Assembly: GCA_947502145.1 (NCBI GenBank)
Contig: CANMYO010000002.1
Coordinates: 372,001 to 436,000 of the forward strand
Origin: an uncultured Paracoccaceae bacterium
GTDB taxonomy: Bacteria > Pseudomonadota > Alphaproteobacteria > Rhodobacterales > Rhodobacteraceae
Direction of reading: 5' to 3'
Length of the DNA stretch: 64,000 bases
The translations under genes and the position numbers were made by a program. The stretch's first letter is position 1. Each line of letters opens with the position of its first letter. The notes under the pieces are model-generated. The model was not told the origin of the DNA and ran no database searches. It worked only from the letters and a program-made list of their open reading frames with translations. Below, one piece after another: positions 35,274-44,791 of the stretch.

Positions 35274-37088
35274 ATGCCCAGAACACCACTTTTACAACTT
35301 TCCGATATCGCGCTGACATTTGGCGGCGATCCCGTTTTTTCCGAGCTGTCACTGGTCGTGCAACCAGGCGACCGCCTGGCTTTGGTCGGGCGGAATGGGT
35401 CGGGAAAATCGACGCTGATGAAGGTCATGGCCGGGCTGGTCGAGGCGGACGCGGGCAGCCGCGTTGCCGCGCCGGGCGTGTCAGTTGGCTACATGGAGCA
35501 AGACCCGGATATGACGGGCTTTGTCACTTTGGGAGATTATGCGGTCAGCGGAATGCCGGTCGAAGATGCCTACCGCGTCGATATGGTCGCTGAGGGGCTG
35601 AAGTTTGATCCTGCGGGCGATGTCGCAACCGCGTCAGGCGGTGAACGTCGCCGTGCCGCGCTGGCAAAGCTGATGGCGGAAGCACCGGAGCTGATGCTGC
35701 TGGATGAGCCAACCAACCATCTTGATATTCAGGCGATTGCCTGGCTTGAGGCGGAATTGGCGCAGACCCGGGCGGGATTTGTATTGATCAGCCACGACCG
35801 GGCATTCCTGAATGCGCTGACACAGGCAACCTTGTGGATTGACCGTGGTCAGGTCCGGCGGGCCGAAGAAGGCTTTGCCAAATTTGAAGGCTGGCGCGAC
35901 AAGGTCTGGGCTGATGAGGATATGCAGCGCCACAAGCTTAACCGCAAGATCAAGGCCGAAGCCCGCTGGGCGGTTGAAGGTATTTCGGCGCGACGCAAAC
36001 GCAACATGGGCCGGGTGCGGGCCCTGCAGGACTTGCGGGCGGAACGTGCCGCCCAGATCAAGCGGCAGGGCACGGCGGCGATGTCGTTTGATGGCGGCCA
36101 GGCCAGCGGCAAGAAGGTGATCGAGGCGGTAGGGCTATCAAAGGCATTTGACGGCAAGCCCATTGCGAATGACTTTGACCTGATGGTGCAGCGGGGCGAC
36201 AGGATCGCATTTGTCGGGCCAAATGGCGTGGGAAAGACCACATTGATCAAGATGCTCTTGCAGCAGGAAGCTCCCGATGCCGGGACTGTCAAACACGGCA
36301 CCAATCTGGATATTGCAGTGTTTGATCAGGCGCGCGTGCAATTGGACCCGGACCAATCGCTATGGGATAATCTTGTGCATGACCCAGAGCTGGGCGCGGC
36401 GGGCAAGTCCGATCAGGTGATGGTGCGCGGCGCTCCAAGGCATGTTGTCAGCTATCTCAAGGATTTCCTGTTTGATGAAGCGCAGGCGCGTGCGCCAGTC
36501 CGGTCTTTGTCTGGGGGCGAAAAGTCGCGGCTTTTGCTTGCGCGGCTGATGGCGCGGCAAAGCAATCTGCTTGTTCTTGATGAACCGACCAACGATTTGG
36601 ACATTGAGACGCTGGATCTGTTGCAGGACATATTGGGCGAGTATGACGGGACAGTTCTGCTGGTCAGTCACGACCGGGACTTTCTTGATCGGGTGGCGAC
36701 AACCACGGTCGCTATGGAAGGGAATGGGCAGGCCGTTGTCTATGCCGGGGGTTGGAGCGATTACCGCAGCCAGCGTGGCGGTGACGCACCTGAGAAAACC
36801 ACCCCACAAAAAAGCGCAGCCAAGAAGGGCAAGCCAACCGCTGCAACCGCGTCCAGGAAATCCGGCTTGTCCTTTACCGAAAAGCACCGGTTGGAAGAAT
36901 TGCCCGCGGTCATGGAACGGTTGAGCGCGGAAATAGCCAAACTGGAAGGGCTGATGGCGGACCCGGATCTGTTCACCCAACAGCCTGCAAAGTTCAAAAA
37001 GGCCACATCTGCCTTGGTGGAACGCCAGGCCGCGCTCGCGGCGGCTGAAGATGAATGGTTGATGCTGGAAGAAAAGGCCGCGGGATAA
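35274..37088 (+). CDS. ABC-F ATPase (Uup-like)
   Basis: A 604-residue soluble protein with two ABC domains and no membrane part. Domain 1: GRNGSGKST, SGGERRRAA, LLDEPTNHLD. Domain 2: GPNGVGKTT, LSGGEKSRL, LVLDEPTNDLD. A basic linker and a C-terminal coiled coil (LPAVMERLSAEIAKLEGLM) are as in Uup. These factors act on the ribosome or on branched DNA. A strong hairpin spans the stop codon. Confidence 0.92.
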   Translation: MPRTPLLQLSDIALTFGGDPVFSELSLVVQPGDRLALVGRNGSGKSTLMKVMAGLVEADAGSRVAAPGVSVGYMEQDPDMTGFVTLGDYAVSGMPVEDAYRVDMVAEGLKFDPAGDVATASGGERRRAALAKLMAEAPELMLLDEPTNHLDIQAIAWLEAELAQTRAGFVLISHDRAFLNALTQATLWIDRGQVRRAEEGFAKFEGWRDKVWADEDMQRHKLNRKIKAEARWAVEGISARRKRNMGRVRALQDLRAERAAQIKRQGTAAMSFDGGQASGKKVIEAVGLSKAFDGKPIANDFDLMVQRGDRIAFVGPNGVGKTTLIKMLLQQEAPDAGTVKHGTNLDIAVFDQARVQLDPDQSLWDNLVHDPELGAAGKSDQVMVRGAPRHVVSYLKDFLFDEAQARAPVRSLSGGEKSRLLLARLMARQSNLLVLDEPTNDLDIETLDLLQDILGEYDGTVLLVSHDRDFLDRVATTTVAMEGNGQAVVYAGGWSDYRSQRGGDAPEKTTPQKSAAKKGKPTAATASRKSGLSFTEKHRLEELPAVMERLSAEIAKLEGLMADPDLFTQQPAKFKKATSALVERQAALAAAEDEWLMLEEKAAG

Positions 37089-37098
37089 CGCGGCCTTT
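37073..37098. terminator. Bidirectional hairpin terminator between ABC-F and iron-binding protein genes
   Basis: A perfect 10-bp stem AAAGGCCGCG / CGCGGCCTTT with a 6-nt loop that contains the ABC-F stop codon. U-rich flanks follow in both directions (TTTC forward, TTTTCTT reverse). It suits both convergent genes. Confidence 0.6.
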
Positions 37099-37131
37099 CA
37101 AATTCAGATATTTTGATTGTGCGGCGATTTC

Positions 37132-38136
37132 TTAACCGTCGAAATCAACCTCTTCCATGATCCGCAGGGCAGTGGCGCGGTGACCCGCGACCGTTGTCAG
37201 ATCAATGTCGTCGGCCGTGAAGTCGCCCCAGCTTGCGACCACTTCTGACAGCGCAGCCCCTTGCAGCACAGGATACTCATTGTTGACCTCTGCGTAGATT
37301 GCCTGTGCGGATGGCGAAACGAGATATTCCATAAGCTGGATGGCTTCGTCCTTATTGGGCGCCGATTGCGTCAGGGCCATACCCGAAACATTGATATGGG
37401 TGCCGCCGTCCTCGAACGTTGGAAAGACGATCTCGACGCTGTCTGCCCATTCTTTCTGTTCTTCGTTTTGCAGCATCAGACCCATGTAATAGGTGTTGCC
37501 CAGTGAAATATCACATTGCCCGGCCCAGATGGCCTTGACCTGTGCGCGATCGTTGCCCTCTGGCTTGCGGGCAAGGTTGGATTTCACCCCGGCGGCCCAG
37601 TCCCGCGCGGCCTCTTCACCGTGATGCCCGATAATCGCGGACATCAAGGCCAGATTGTAGTTATGCAGGCCAGAGCGGGTGCAAATGCGCCCTTCCCATT
37701 TTGGGTCGGCGAGGTCTTCGTAGGTGGTGACTTCACCGGTTTCGACGCGGTCACGGCTGGCGTAGACGATGCGCGCGCGTTCGGTCAGGGCAAACCAGTC
37801 ATTGTTAGCACCCCGCAGGGCAGCGGGGACGGCAGCCTCAAGCACATCACTTTCGACGGATTGGGTGACGCCCGCCTCAACCACGCGCGCGAGATTAGCA
37901 ATATCAACGTCCATCACCAGATCCGCAGGTGAGCGTGCACCTTCGGTCTTGAGCCGCTCAACCAGCCCATCTTCGACGAACTGCAGGTCAACCGAGATAC
38001 CGGTGGCTTCGGTGAAGCCAGCCATCACGGGCTCGATAAGTGCGGGCTGGCGTGTTGTATAAACAGTCACATCAGCGAGTACGGGGGCGGCGGTTGCGCA
38101 AGCTGCGGTGGCCAGCAGGATGGTGCGGAAGGTCAT
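37132..38136 (-). CDS. Ferric-iron ABC transporter substrate-binding protein (FbpA/FutA-like)
   Basis: A 334-residue periplasmic protein, with signal peptide ending ATAAPVLAD. The mature part starts VTVYTTRQPALIEP; ICTRSGLHNYNLALM and the paired tyrosines in LGNTYYMGL, the iron ligands of FbpA-type proteins, are present. No permease or ATPase gene is adjacent, so it is an orphan or works with components elsewhere. The ATG at 38136 follows GGAGAGAG; an upstream in-frame ATG is unlikely. Its promoter region carries an iron-box-like inverted repeat. Confidence 0.9.
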   Translation of the reverse strand: MTFRTILLATAACATAAPVLADVTVYTTRQPALIEPVMAGFTEATGISVDLQFVEDGLVERLKTEGARSPADLVMDVDIANLARVVEAGVTQSVESDVLEAAVPAALRGANNDWFALTERARIVYASRDRVETGEVTTYEDLADPKWEGRICTRSGLHNYNLALMSAIIGHHGEEAARDWAAGVKSNLARKPEGNDRAQVKAIWAGQCDISLGNTYYMGLMLQNEEQKEWADSVEIVFPTFEDGGTHINVSGMALTQSAPNKDEAIQLMEYLVSPSAQAIYAEVNNEYPVLQGAALSEVVASWGDFTADDIDLTTVAGHRATALRIMEEVDFDG

Positions 38137-38163
38137 ATCTCTCTCCGGGGTTTCGATGCGCCC

Positions 38164-38214
38164 CATAAACCTGACTCTTTTAATCTGGTCAATACCTGAA
38201 TTATTTACTCAGGT
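38164..38214 (-). promoter_or_regulatory. Promoter with IRO-box-like operator for the iron-binding protein gene
   Basis: On the reverse strand, -35 TTGACC (38192-38187) and -10 TTTATG (38169-38164) are separated by exactly 17 nt. Abutting the -35 is an inverted repeat ACCTGA-N9-TCAGGT (38194-38214), which contains TGA-N9-TCA, the IRO-box pattern known for RirA-type iron regulation in alphaproteobacteria. It also overlaps the mazG stop codon. The gene downstream binds ferric iron, which fits. Which regulator binds (RirA, IscR or another) is inference. Confidence 0.55.
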
Positions 38215-39024
38215 TTTTTCGGCGGCTTTCGCCGCATCCCAAAGAGCATCCATTTCGGCAAGATCGCTGTCACTGGGTTTGCGGCCATCGCGTGCCAGTT
38301 CGTCCTCAATACTTTCAAAGCGACGGGTAAATTTCGCATTGGCCGCACGCAGGGCTTCTTCGGGATCAATGTCCAGATGCCTTGCCAGATTGGCCATGAC
38401 AAACAGCATGTCGCCATATTCTTCGATCACTTTTTCATGCGACAACTCGTCGCGCGCCTCGACCAGTTCGCTTGCTTCTTCGCTAATTTTGTCAACGACA
38501 TGGCTGACATCCGGCCAGTCAAAGCCGACCCGCGCAGCCCGCTTTTGCAATTTGACCGCACGGGTCAGGGCGGGCAGGTTCAGGGCGACACCTTCAAGCG
38601 TGCGGGATTGTGCCTTGTGCGCCCGTTCGGAGGCCTTGATACGTTCCCAGTCTGCAGTTTGTTGTGCTGCCGATTTATCGCGTGATTCCGTCCCAAAGAC
38701 ATGCGGGTGGCGCGCGACCATCTTGTCAGCGATGTTCCTGACAACGCTTTCAAAGGTAAAATGTCCCACCTCGGCACCCATTTGGGTGTGGTAAACCGAC
38801 TGCAACAACAAATCGCCCAACTCGCCTTCAAGCTCTGCCCAATCCTGACGTGCAATTGCATCTGCGACCTCGTAAGCCTCTTCAATGGTGTAGGGCGCTA
38901 TGCTGGCGAAATCCTGTTCGATGTCCCAGGGGCAGCCGGTTTCAGGATCACGCAGCCGGCGCATGATTTCCAGCAATCGTGGCATTCCGCCATCGGGGTC
39001 GTGAATGAGCGTGTCGTCAGCCAT
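38209..39024 (-). CDS. mazG: Nucleoside triphosphate pyrophosphohydrolase MazG
   Basis: A 271-residue tandem-domain MazG that hydrolyses NTPs to NMP and PPi. The first domain has CPWDIEQDFASIAPYTIEEA and the metal-binding EELGD-like ELGDLLLQSVYH; the second has KISEEASELVEA and EEYGDMLFVMANLAR. The start at 39024 gives the normal N-terminus. Divergent from the M20 gene with 61 bp between. Confidence 0.93.
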   Translation of the reverse strand: MADDTLIHDPDGGMPRLLEIMRRLRDPETGCPWDIEQDFASIAPYTIEEAYEVADAIARQDWAELEGELGDLLLQSVYHTQMGAEVGHFTFESVVRNIADKMVARHPHVFGTESRDKSAAQQTADWERIKASERAHKAQSRTLEGVALNLPALTRAVKLQKRAARVGFDWPDVSHVVDKISEEASELVEARDELSHEKVIEEYGDMLFVMANLARHLDIDPEEALRAANAKFTRRFESIEDELARDGRKPSDSDLAEMDALWDAAKAAEKT

Positions 39025-39085
39025 TGCGCCTTTATCCTTGCTGGTGTTGTCTGACCCTATTGCGACGCCGAGGAGAGTGCCAGAG

Positions 39086-40249
39086 ATGCCCATTATCAAT
39101 CGTATCGCCGAATTCGCAGAAGATATGAAGACATGGCGACGGCACCTGCATCCCAATCCGGAACTTCAATTCGAATGCCACCAGACGGCTGCGTTTGTCG
39201 CAGAGCAATTGCGCCGCTTTGGTGTTGATGAAGTGCACGAAGGCATTGCGAAGACTGGACTTGTTGCGATCATCAATGGGCAAGGCGCAGGACCGACGAT
39301 CGGATTGCGGGCAGACATGGATGCGCTGCCGATGACGGAAACAACTGGACTTCCCCATGCCAGCACTGTGCCGGGCAAAATGCATGCCTGTGGTCATGAT
39401 GGACATACGACAATGCTATTGGGTGCGGCGCGCTATCTTGCCGAGACGCGGAATTTCAAAGGGCGCGTGGCCTTGATCTTTCAACCCGCAGAGGAGGGCG
39501 GCGGCGGCGCACAAGTCATGGTGCAAGAGGGTATCATGGAGCGGTTCGACATTGGCCAGGTCTTCGCAATCCACAACACGCCCGGAACGGCCATCGGGCA
39601 GTTTTACAGCAAGCCCGGACCGCTGATGGCTGCGGCGGATACGTTCAGCATCCACATCACAGGGGTTGGGGGGCACGGCGCCTATCCGCAAGAGACAGTT
39701 GATCCGATCGCAGCGGCAGTGAACATCGTGCAGGCGATCCAAACGATTGTCAGTCGCAATCATGATGGGCGAAAGGAACTGGTGATCTCAGTCACCCAGA
39801 TTCACGCCGGGACGGTGGACAATGTGATTCCACAAACGGCATTTATCAACGGTACAGTGCGTACATTCGATAAGGAAACACAGGCTATGGTGCAGCGTCG
39901 GCTGCATGACATCTGTGCCGGGCAGGCCGAAACCTTTGGTGTGGCGGTCGATCTTGATTATGACATTGGATATCCGGCGACGGTAAACGATCCTGATCGG
40001 GTGGCTTTTGCCGTTGAGGTTGCCCGCGAAATCGCTGGCGCTGAGCGGGTGAATGCGGACACCGGGCTCGAAATGGGGGCAGAAGATTTTGCCTATATGT
40101 TGGAAGCCAGACCGGGGGCCTATTTGTTCCTGGGGAACGGCGATACTGCCGGACTGCACAACACAGATTATGATTTCGATGACGAAACAGCACCTTATGG
40201 CGCGTCCTTCTTTTCCAAGCTCGTCGAACGCGCCCAGCCACTGACCTGA
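39086..40249 (+). CDS. M20 family amidohydrolase
   Basis: A 387-residue zinc aminoacylase of the hippurate hydrolase/AmhX type. Ligands and catalytic residues are seen in GLRADMDALPM, HACGHDGHTTMLLG (C102, H104) and QPAEEGGGGA (E136-E137), with the dimerisation insert VGGHGAYPQETVDPI. The ATG at 39086 follows GAGGAGAG. It begins a three-gene forward operon with two ureohydrolases (11 nt, then an overlap), suggesting that an N-acylated or amide-linked guanidino compound is trimmed before urea release (inference). Confidence 0.88.
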   Translation: MPIINRIAEFAEDMKTWRRHLHPNPELQFECHQTAAFVAEQLRRFGVDEVHEGIAKTGLVAIINGQGAGPTIGLRADMDALPMTETTGLPHASTVPGKMHACGHDGHTTMLLGAARYLAETRNFKGRVALIFQPAEEGGGGAQVMVQEGIMERFDIGQVFAIHNTPGTAIGQFYSKPGPLMAAADTFSIHITGVGGHGAYPQETVDPIAAAVNIVQAIQTIVSRNHDGRKELVISVTQIHAGTVDNVIPQTAFINGTVRTFDKETQAMVQRRLHDICAGQAETFGVAVDLDYDIGYPATVNDPDRVAFAVEVAREIAGAERVNADTGLEMGAEDFAYMLEARPGAYLFLGNGDTAGLHNTDYDFDDETAPYGASFFSKLVERAQPLT

Positions 40250-40260
40250 GGAGTACAGCA

Positions 40261-41229
40261 ATGTCATTGGATAAGGCGCGCGAAGTTGTTGATACGGCTC
40301 TTACCCGGCGCGATCCGCGGGGGCTATCCTATGAAAATGCCTTTGGTGGGGCGACGTCATTCATGCGCCGATCTTATACCAAGGATCTGACCGGGTTTGA
40401 TCTGGCTGTCACCGGCGTTCCCTTCGATCAGGCTGTGACCCATCGCCCGGGCACACGCTTCGGGCCACGCGCCATTCGCGAAGCCGCGACGTTACAGACA
40501 TTTGATCCGCCTTATGGATGGGATGGGTTCAATCCATTGGCTGAATTTGCGATTGCCGACTACGGTGATTTGGCATTCGATTATGCGAACGTGGCGGGTG
40601 TGCCAGCGCTGCTGCAAGCCCATATCGCGGGTATCCTCGCGCAGAGGTGTGGCAGCATAACGCTGGGTGGGGATCATTTTATCACGCTGCCGATTTTGCG
40701 CGCCTACGCAGAGGTTTACGGCCCGTTGTCGGTGATCCAATTTGATGCACATTGCGATCTTTGGCCTGATCAGGACATGGATCGGATTGATCACGGCACC
40801 ATGATGTACAAGGCGGTCAAGCTGGGTTTGGTTGATGTTTCGCGCTCAGTCCAAATTGGGATCAGGACAGAATGCGAAGATTATTTGGGCATGCCCTACA
40901 TTGATGCGCGCACTGTGCATGAAAGGGGAACGGATTATGTCGTGGCCCGGACAAAGGAATTGGTTGGCGATGCGCCTGCTTATGTGACTTTTGACATTGA
41001 TGCGCTTGACCCGGCCTTTGCGCCGGGCACCGGGACTCCGGTGTGGGGCGGGTTGGCCAGTTGGCAAGCTGCAGCAATTTTGCGCGATCTCGCCGGGATA
41101 AATATGGTTGGGGGCGACGTTGTCGAAGTGTCGCCGCCTTACGACAGCACTGGCGCAACCGCAATTGCCGGGGCACATGTTGCGATGGAGCTTTGTTGTC
41201 TAGCGCTTTGGAACAAAAGGGACAAATGA
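40261..41229 (+). CDS. speB: Agmatinase-like ureohydrolase
   Basis: A 322-residue Mn-dependent ureohydrolase. The metal ligands are all present: GGDHFITLPIL, FDAHCDLW, DIDALDPAFAPGTGTP. The loop IDHGTMMYKAV matches E. coli SpeB type agmatinase, which cleaves agmatine to putrescine and urea. DAHCD with Cys instead of Thr/Ser is a small variation. The stop overlaps the next ureohydrolase start (ATGATG). Agmatine as substrate is likely but not certain. Confidence 0.85.
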   Translation: MSLDKAREVVDTALTRRDPRGLSYENAFGGATSFMRRSYTKDLTGFDLAVTGVPFDQAVTHRPGTRFGPRAIREAATLQTFDPPYGWDGFNPLAEFAIADYGDLAFDYANVAGVPALLQAHIAGILAQRCGSITLGGDHFITLPILRAYAEVYGPLSVIQFDAHCDLWPDQDMDRIDHGTMMYKAVKLGLVDVSRSVQIGIRTECEDYLGMPYIDARTVHERGTDYVVARTKELVGDAPAYVTFDIDALDPAFAPGTGTPVWGGLASWQAAAILRDLAGINMVGGDVVEVSPPYDSTGATAIAGAHVAMELCCLALWNKRDK

Positions 41230-42170
41230 TGCCAGATATGCCAATTTCGGGCAACGAACTTGCCCGGTTTTCCGGCCCGCAGACCTTTATGCGATTGCCT
41301 GAAGCGAGGTCAGCGAGGGACATTGATGTCGGGTTTATCGGTGTGCCGATGGACATCGGCACAAGCTGGCGATCGGGCACGCGGTTTGGGCCGAAACAGA
41401 TCCGCCAGGAATCGGCAATGATCAGGCCATATAACATCCAGACCGGCGCTGCACCTTTTGACGCATTGCGTTGCGCGGACCTTGGGGATGTGGCGATAAA
41501 TACGTTCTCGCTCAGCGATACTATTCGCATAATTACAGAGACTTATGACGCGCACCTCATGCATGACTTCATTCCAGTCGGGCTGGGTGGTGATCACACC
41601 ATGACCTTGCCGATCTTGCGCAGTATCGCCAAGAAACACGGGCCGGTGGCACTGGTGCACGTGGATGCGCATGCCGATGTAAACGATGAAATGTTCGGAG
41701 AGCGCGAAACGCATGGCACGGTGTTCCGGCGCGCCTATGAAGAAGGAATCATCGTATCCGACAAAGTGCATCAGATCGGATTGCGCGGGACAGGGTACAC
41801 CGCTGATGACTTTACCGAGGCCGCCGGGTGGGGGTTTCACCAGTACCTTGCGCCAAGTTTGTGGCATAAGTCCTTGATCCCATTGGGGGAAAGCATATCA
41901 GCCCAGATCGGCGACCACCCAACCTATATCACCTATGATATCGATTCACTTGATCCGGCCTATGCGCCTGGAACGGGGACACCCGAGATCGGCGGACTGA
42001 CAACGCCACAGGCAATGGAGCTGATCAGGGCGTTGAAAGGATTGAATATTGTCGGTTTTGATCTGGTTGAAGTCTCGCCCCAATATGACACCAGCGGCAA
42101 CACGGCACTGACGGCGGCGAACCTCATCTTGGAGATGTTGTCGATCCTGCCCGGTGTGCCATATCGGTAA
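41226..42170 (+). CDS. Guanidinobutyrase/guanidinopropionase-like ureohydrolase
   Basis: A 314-residue ureohydrolase, clearly divergent from its neighbour. Ligands: GLGGDHTMTLPIL, VDAHADVNDEMFGE, YDIDSLDPAYAPGTGTPEIGGL. The substrate loop DVNDEMFGERETHGTVFRRA resembles GbuA (4-guanidinobutyrate hydrolase) rather than SpeB. With SpeB and an M20 hydrolase in one operon, a pathway for several guanidino compounds derived from arginine is plausible. ATG at 41226 or 41229. I would not fix the substrate from sequence alone. Confidence 0.83.
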   Translation: MMPDMPISGNELARFSGPQTFMRLPEARSARDIDVGFIGVPMDIGTSWRSGTRFGPKQIRQESAMIRPYNIQTGAAPFDALRCADLGDVAINTFSLSDTIRIITETYDAHLMHDFIPVGLGGDHTMTLPILRSIAKKHGPVALVHVDAHADVNDEMFGERETHGTVFRRAYEEGIIVSDKVHQIGLRGTGYTADDFTEAAGWGFHQYLAPSLWHKSLIPLGESISAQIGDHPTYITYDIDSLDPAYAPGTGTPEIGGLTTPQAMELIRALKGLNIVGFDLVEVSPQYDTSGNTALTAANLILEMLSILPGVPYR

Positions 42171-42224
42171 CATGCACAACCCGTACACAACCCGGCAACA
42201 ACCTATGCAGACGATTTTTTGGCC

Positions 42225-42665
42225 ATGCTGAACCGTATTCTTGTGATCCTTGTCGTGATTGGACTTTCGCTGGCTGCCTATGTACGCTGGTCGCCGGTCG
42301 AACCGACGATGTGGCATGTGATGCCGGAAGTGTCCGGGGTAGGTGATGTGTCGTCCTATAACGGTCATATCGCAGCGCGGCAGATTACGACCACGCCCGA
42401 AGGTGTTCTATCTGCGCTGGACCGCACAATTCTGGCCGCGCCGCGCACCAAGCGAATTGCGGGCGATGTCGAAGCCGGCATGCTGACCTACGAGATACGC
42501 TCTGCAGTTCTGGCTTTTCCGGATTTTGTCACCGTTGCGATTTCAGATGATCGGCTGCTGGTCATTCAGGGGCGGTCCCAATTTGGCGGGGATCAGGGCG
42601 GAAATGCCGAGCGGATTGCGCTGTGGCTGGATAATCTGGGTCCACTGGTGGTGCCGCCATCTTGA
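42225..42665 (+). CDS. DUF1499 domain protein
   Basis: A 146-residue protein with one N-terminal TM (about residues 3-19, [21 protein letters not shown]). The DUF1499 core includes [38 protein letters not shown] and the family end [18 protein letters not shown]. Function unknown. The start ATG at 42225 is preferred over a TTG 6 nt upstream. prfA follows after 31 nt. Confidence 0.82.
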   Translation: MLNRILVILVVIGLSLAAYVRWSPVEPTMWHVMPEVSGVGDVSSYNGHIAARQITTTPEGVLSALDRTILAAPRTKRIAGDVEAGMLTYEIRSAVLAFPDFVTVAISDDRLLVIQGRSQFGGDQGGNAERIALWLDNLGPLVVPPS

Positions 42666-42696
42666 CGAAAGCTGCGCCATTGGTCATCCCCCTCGC

Positions 42697-43752
42697 ATGA
42701 TACCAGCAGACCGCATAGAACAGATCATCGACCGCTTTCAATTTCTTGAGGCGAAGATGTCAGGGGACGTGGCCGGGGCCGACATTGCGGCGCTGGCGAA
42801 AGAGTATTCCGACCTCAAGCCGGTGGTTGAAGTCGTGCAGACCTACAAATCGCTTGTCTCGCAGATTGCCGAGGCGGAGGCGATGCTGGATGACCCCGAA
42901 ATGAAAGAGCTGGCCGAACTGGAACTGCCAGACCTACGCACCGCGCTGGAAACATCCGAACATGATGTGCAACTGGCGTTACTGCCCAAGGATGCGGCGG
43001 ATGAACGGCCTGCGTTGCTTGAAATCCGGCCCGGCACCGGTGGCGACGAGGCGGGCTTGTTTGCGGGCGATCTGCTGCGGATGTATCAGCGGTATGCGGA
43101 GAAGCAGGGCTGGTCCTTTGAAATCCTTGAGGAATCCTTGTCAGAGCTGGGCGGAGTCAAGGAAGTCGTCGCGCGGGTTGCCGGCGAGGGCGTCTTTGCG
43201 CGGCTCAAGTACGAAAGTGGCGTGCATCGGGTACAGCGGGTGCCGGAAACGGAAAGCGGCGGGCGTATTCACACCTCTGCCGCGACAGTTGCGGTCTTGC
43301 CCGAAGCGCAGGATGTCGACATTGAAATCAGCCCAAATGATCTGCGCATTGATACGATGCGGGCCAGCGGATCGGGTGGGCAGCACGTAAACACGACGGA
43401 TTCGGCCGTGCGGATCGTGCATATTCCGACTGGAATCATGGTGGTGAGCGCCGAGAAATCCCAACACCGTAATCGCGAGATCGCGATGCAGGTTCTCAAG
43501 ACCCGATTGTTTGACATGGAGCGGCAGAAAGTCGCTGACGAACGCTCTGCAGATCGGAAATCGCAGGTGGGGTCCGGTGACCGGTCTGAGCGGATTCGCA
43601 CCTACAATTTTCCGCAGGGCAGAATGACGGATCATCGTATCAATCTGACGCTTTATTCGCTCGCTCAGGTCATGCAGGGCGATCTGGACGAAACGATTGA
43701 CGCACTGCAAGCGGACGCACAGGCCACACTGTTGGCCGAGATGGGCGCGTGA
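42697..43752 (+). CDS. prfA: Peptide chain release factor 1
   Basis: A 351-residue class I release factor that terminates at UAA and UAG. The GGQ motif is in [17 protein letters not shown], and the stop-codon reading region PxT is present near [26 protein letters not shown]. The length is normal. The ATG at 42697 is set by the family N-terminus ([13 protein letters not shown]). The stop overlaps the prmC GTG (GTGA), so the factor and the enzyme that methylates its GGQ glutamine are coupled. Confidence 0.97.
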   Translation: MIPADRIEQIIDRFQFLEAKMSGDVAGADIAALAKEYSDLKPVVEVVQTYKSLVSQIAEAEAMLDDPEMKELAELELPDLRTALETSEHDVQLALLPKDAADERPALLEIRPGTGGDEAGLFAGDLLRMYQRYAEKQGWSFEILEESLSELGGVKEVVARVAGEGVFARLKYESGVHRVQRVPETESGGRIHTSAATVAVLPEAQDVDIEISPNDLRIDTMRASGSGGQHVNTTDSAVRIVHIPTGIMVVSAEKSQHRNREIAMQVLKTRLFDMERQKVADERSADRKSQVGSGDRSERIRTYNFPQGRMTDHRINLTLYSLAQVMQGDLDETIDALQADAQATLLAEMGA

Positions 43753-44603
43753 CCGGGGCGGAGGCGCTGGCGAAGGCCACGGCAGCCTTGTCAACGCGGG
43801 GCATTGACGGCGCGGCGCGCGATGCGCGGCGATTGCTGGCCTATGTGCTCGACATCGATGCGGGACGGGTCACGCTGGTTTTGCCGGATGCCCTGTCCAC
43901 TGCGCAGGTTGACAGGTTTGAAACCCTGGTCGAGCGGCGCGGACGGCGCGAACCGGTGTCCCACCTGATCGGGTCGCGGCAGTTCTATGGTCGCGGGTTC
44001 GAAGTTGGGGCCGATGTGCTGGACCCACGTCCGGAGACCGAAGAGCTGGTCGCCGCGGCGCTGACCGTCGGATTCGGGCGGGTGCTGGATCTTGGCACCG
44101 GCTCTGGCTGCATCCTGACGACATTGCTGGCAGAGCGGGGCGCAGATGCCTTTGGCGTTGGCACGGATCTGTCTGCCGCAGCGCTTGCCGTTGCCGGGCG
44201 CAATGCAAACACGCATGGCGTCGCGGACCGGGCGCAATTCATTCAGGGTGATTGGTTTGGCGCCCTGTCGACCGGTCAGGCGGATTTCGATCTGATCGTC
44301 AGTAACCCGCCATACATCAGCGCAGATGAGATGCTGGGACTTGCCCCTGAGGTCCGCGATTTTGAGCCGCGCATCGCGCTGACGGATGAGGCCGATGGTC
44401 TGACCGCTTATCGGATCATCGCCCGTGACGGGCAAGAGTTCCTGCGCGGCGGTGGTTGGCTGATGGTTGAGATCGGCGCATCCCAAGGCCCGGCGGTGAA
44501 AGACTTGTTCAGCAGGGGGGGATTCGTTTCTGTATCGGTCCGCGCAGATCTGGACGGGCGCGACCGCGTGGTAATGGGTCAAAAACCGCGCATTTCCACC
44601 TAA
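43749..44603 (+). CDS. prmC: Release factor glutamine methyltransferase
   Basis: A 284-residue HemK-family enzyme that methylates the GGQ glutamine of release factors. SAM-binding [16 protein letters not shown] and the catalytic NPPY ([11 protein letters not shown]) are present, with an N-terminal helical recognition domain. The GTG start overlaps the prfA stop. The 188 bp to the DUF4167 gene contain no gene. Confidence 0.95.
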   Translation: MTGAEALAKATAALSTRGIDGAARDARRLLAYVLDIDAGRVTLVLPDALSTAQVDRFETLVERRGRREPVSHLIGSRQFYGRGFEVGADVLDPRPETEELVAAALTVGFGRVLDLGTGSGCILTTLLAERGADAFGVGTDLSAAALAVAGRNANTHGVADRAQFIQGDWFGALSTGQADFDLIVSNPPYISADEMLGLAPEVRDFEPRIALTDEADGLTAYRIIARDGQEFLRGGGWLMVEIGASQGPAVKDLFSRGGFVSVSVRADLDGRDRVVMGQKPRIST

Positions 44604-44791
44604 TTGCGGACATGAAAACGGATTTAGGCTTGTCTTAGTGGGCGCTTCATGCTTTTTCGTCATCACCAGATGTCGAGCGGATGCTCACTCTGGTCAGTCG
44701 CCAGACAATGCTTGATTGCCCAATTACGCGCCAGAAGCGCGCCGCGATCATAAAGCGAAACCAGAGCCAAAGGCTTGACGAAAGCACACTC

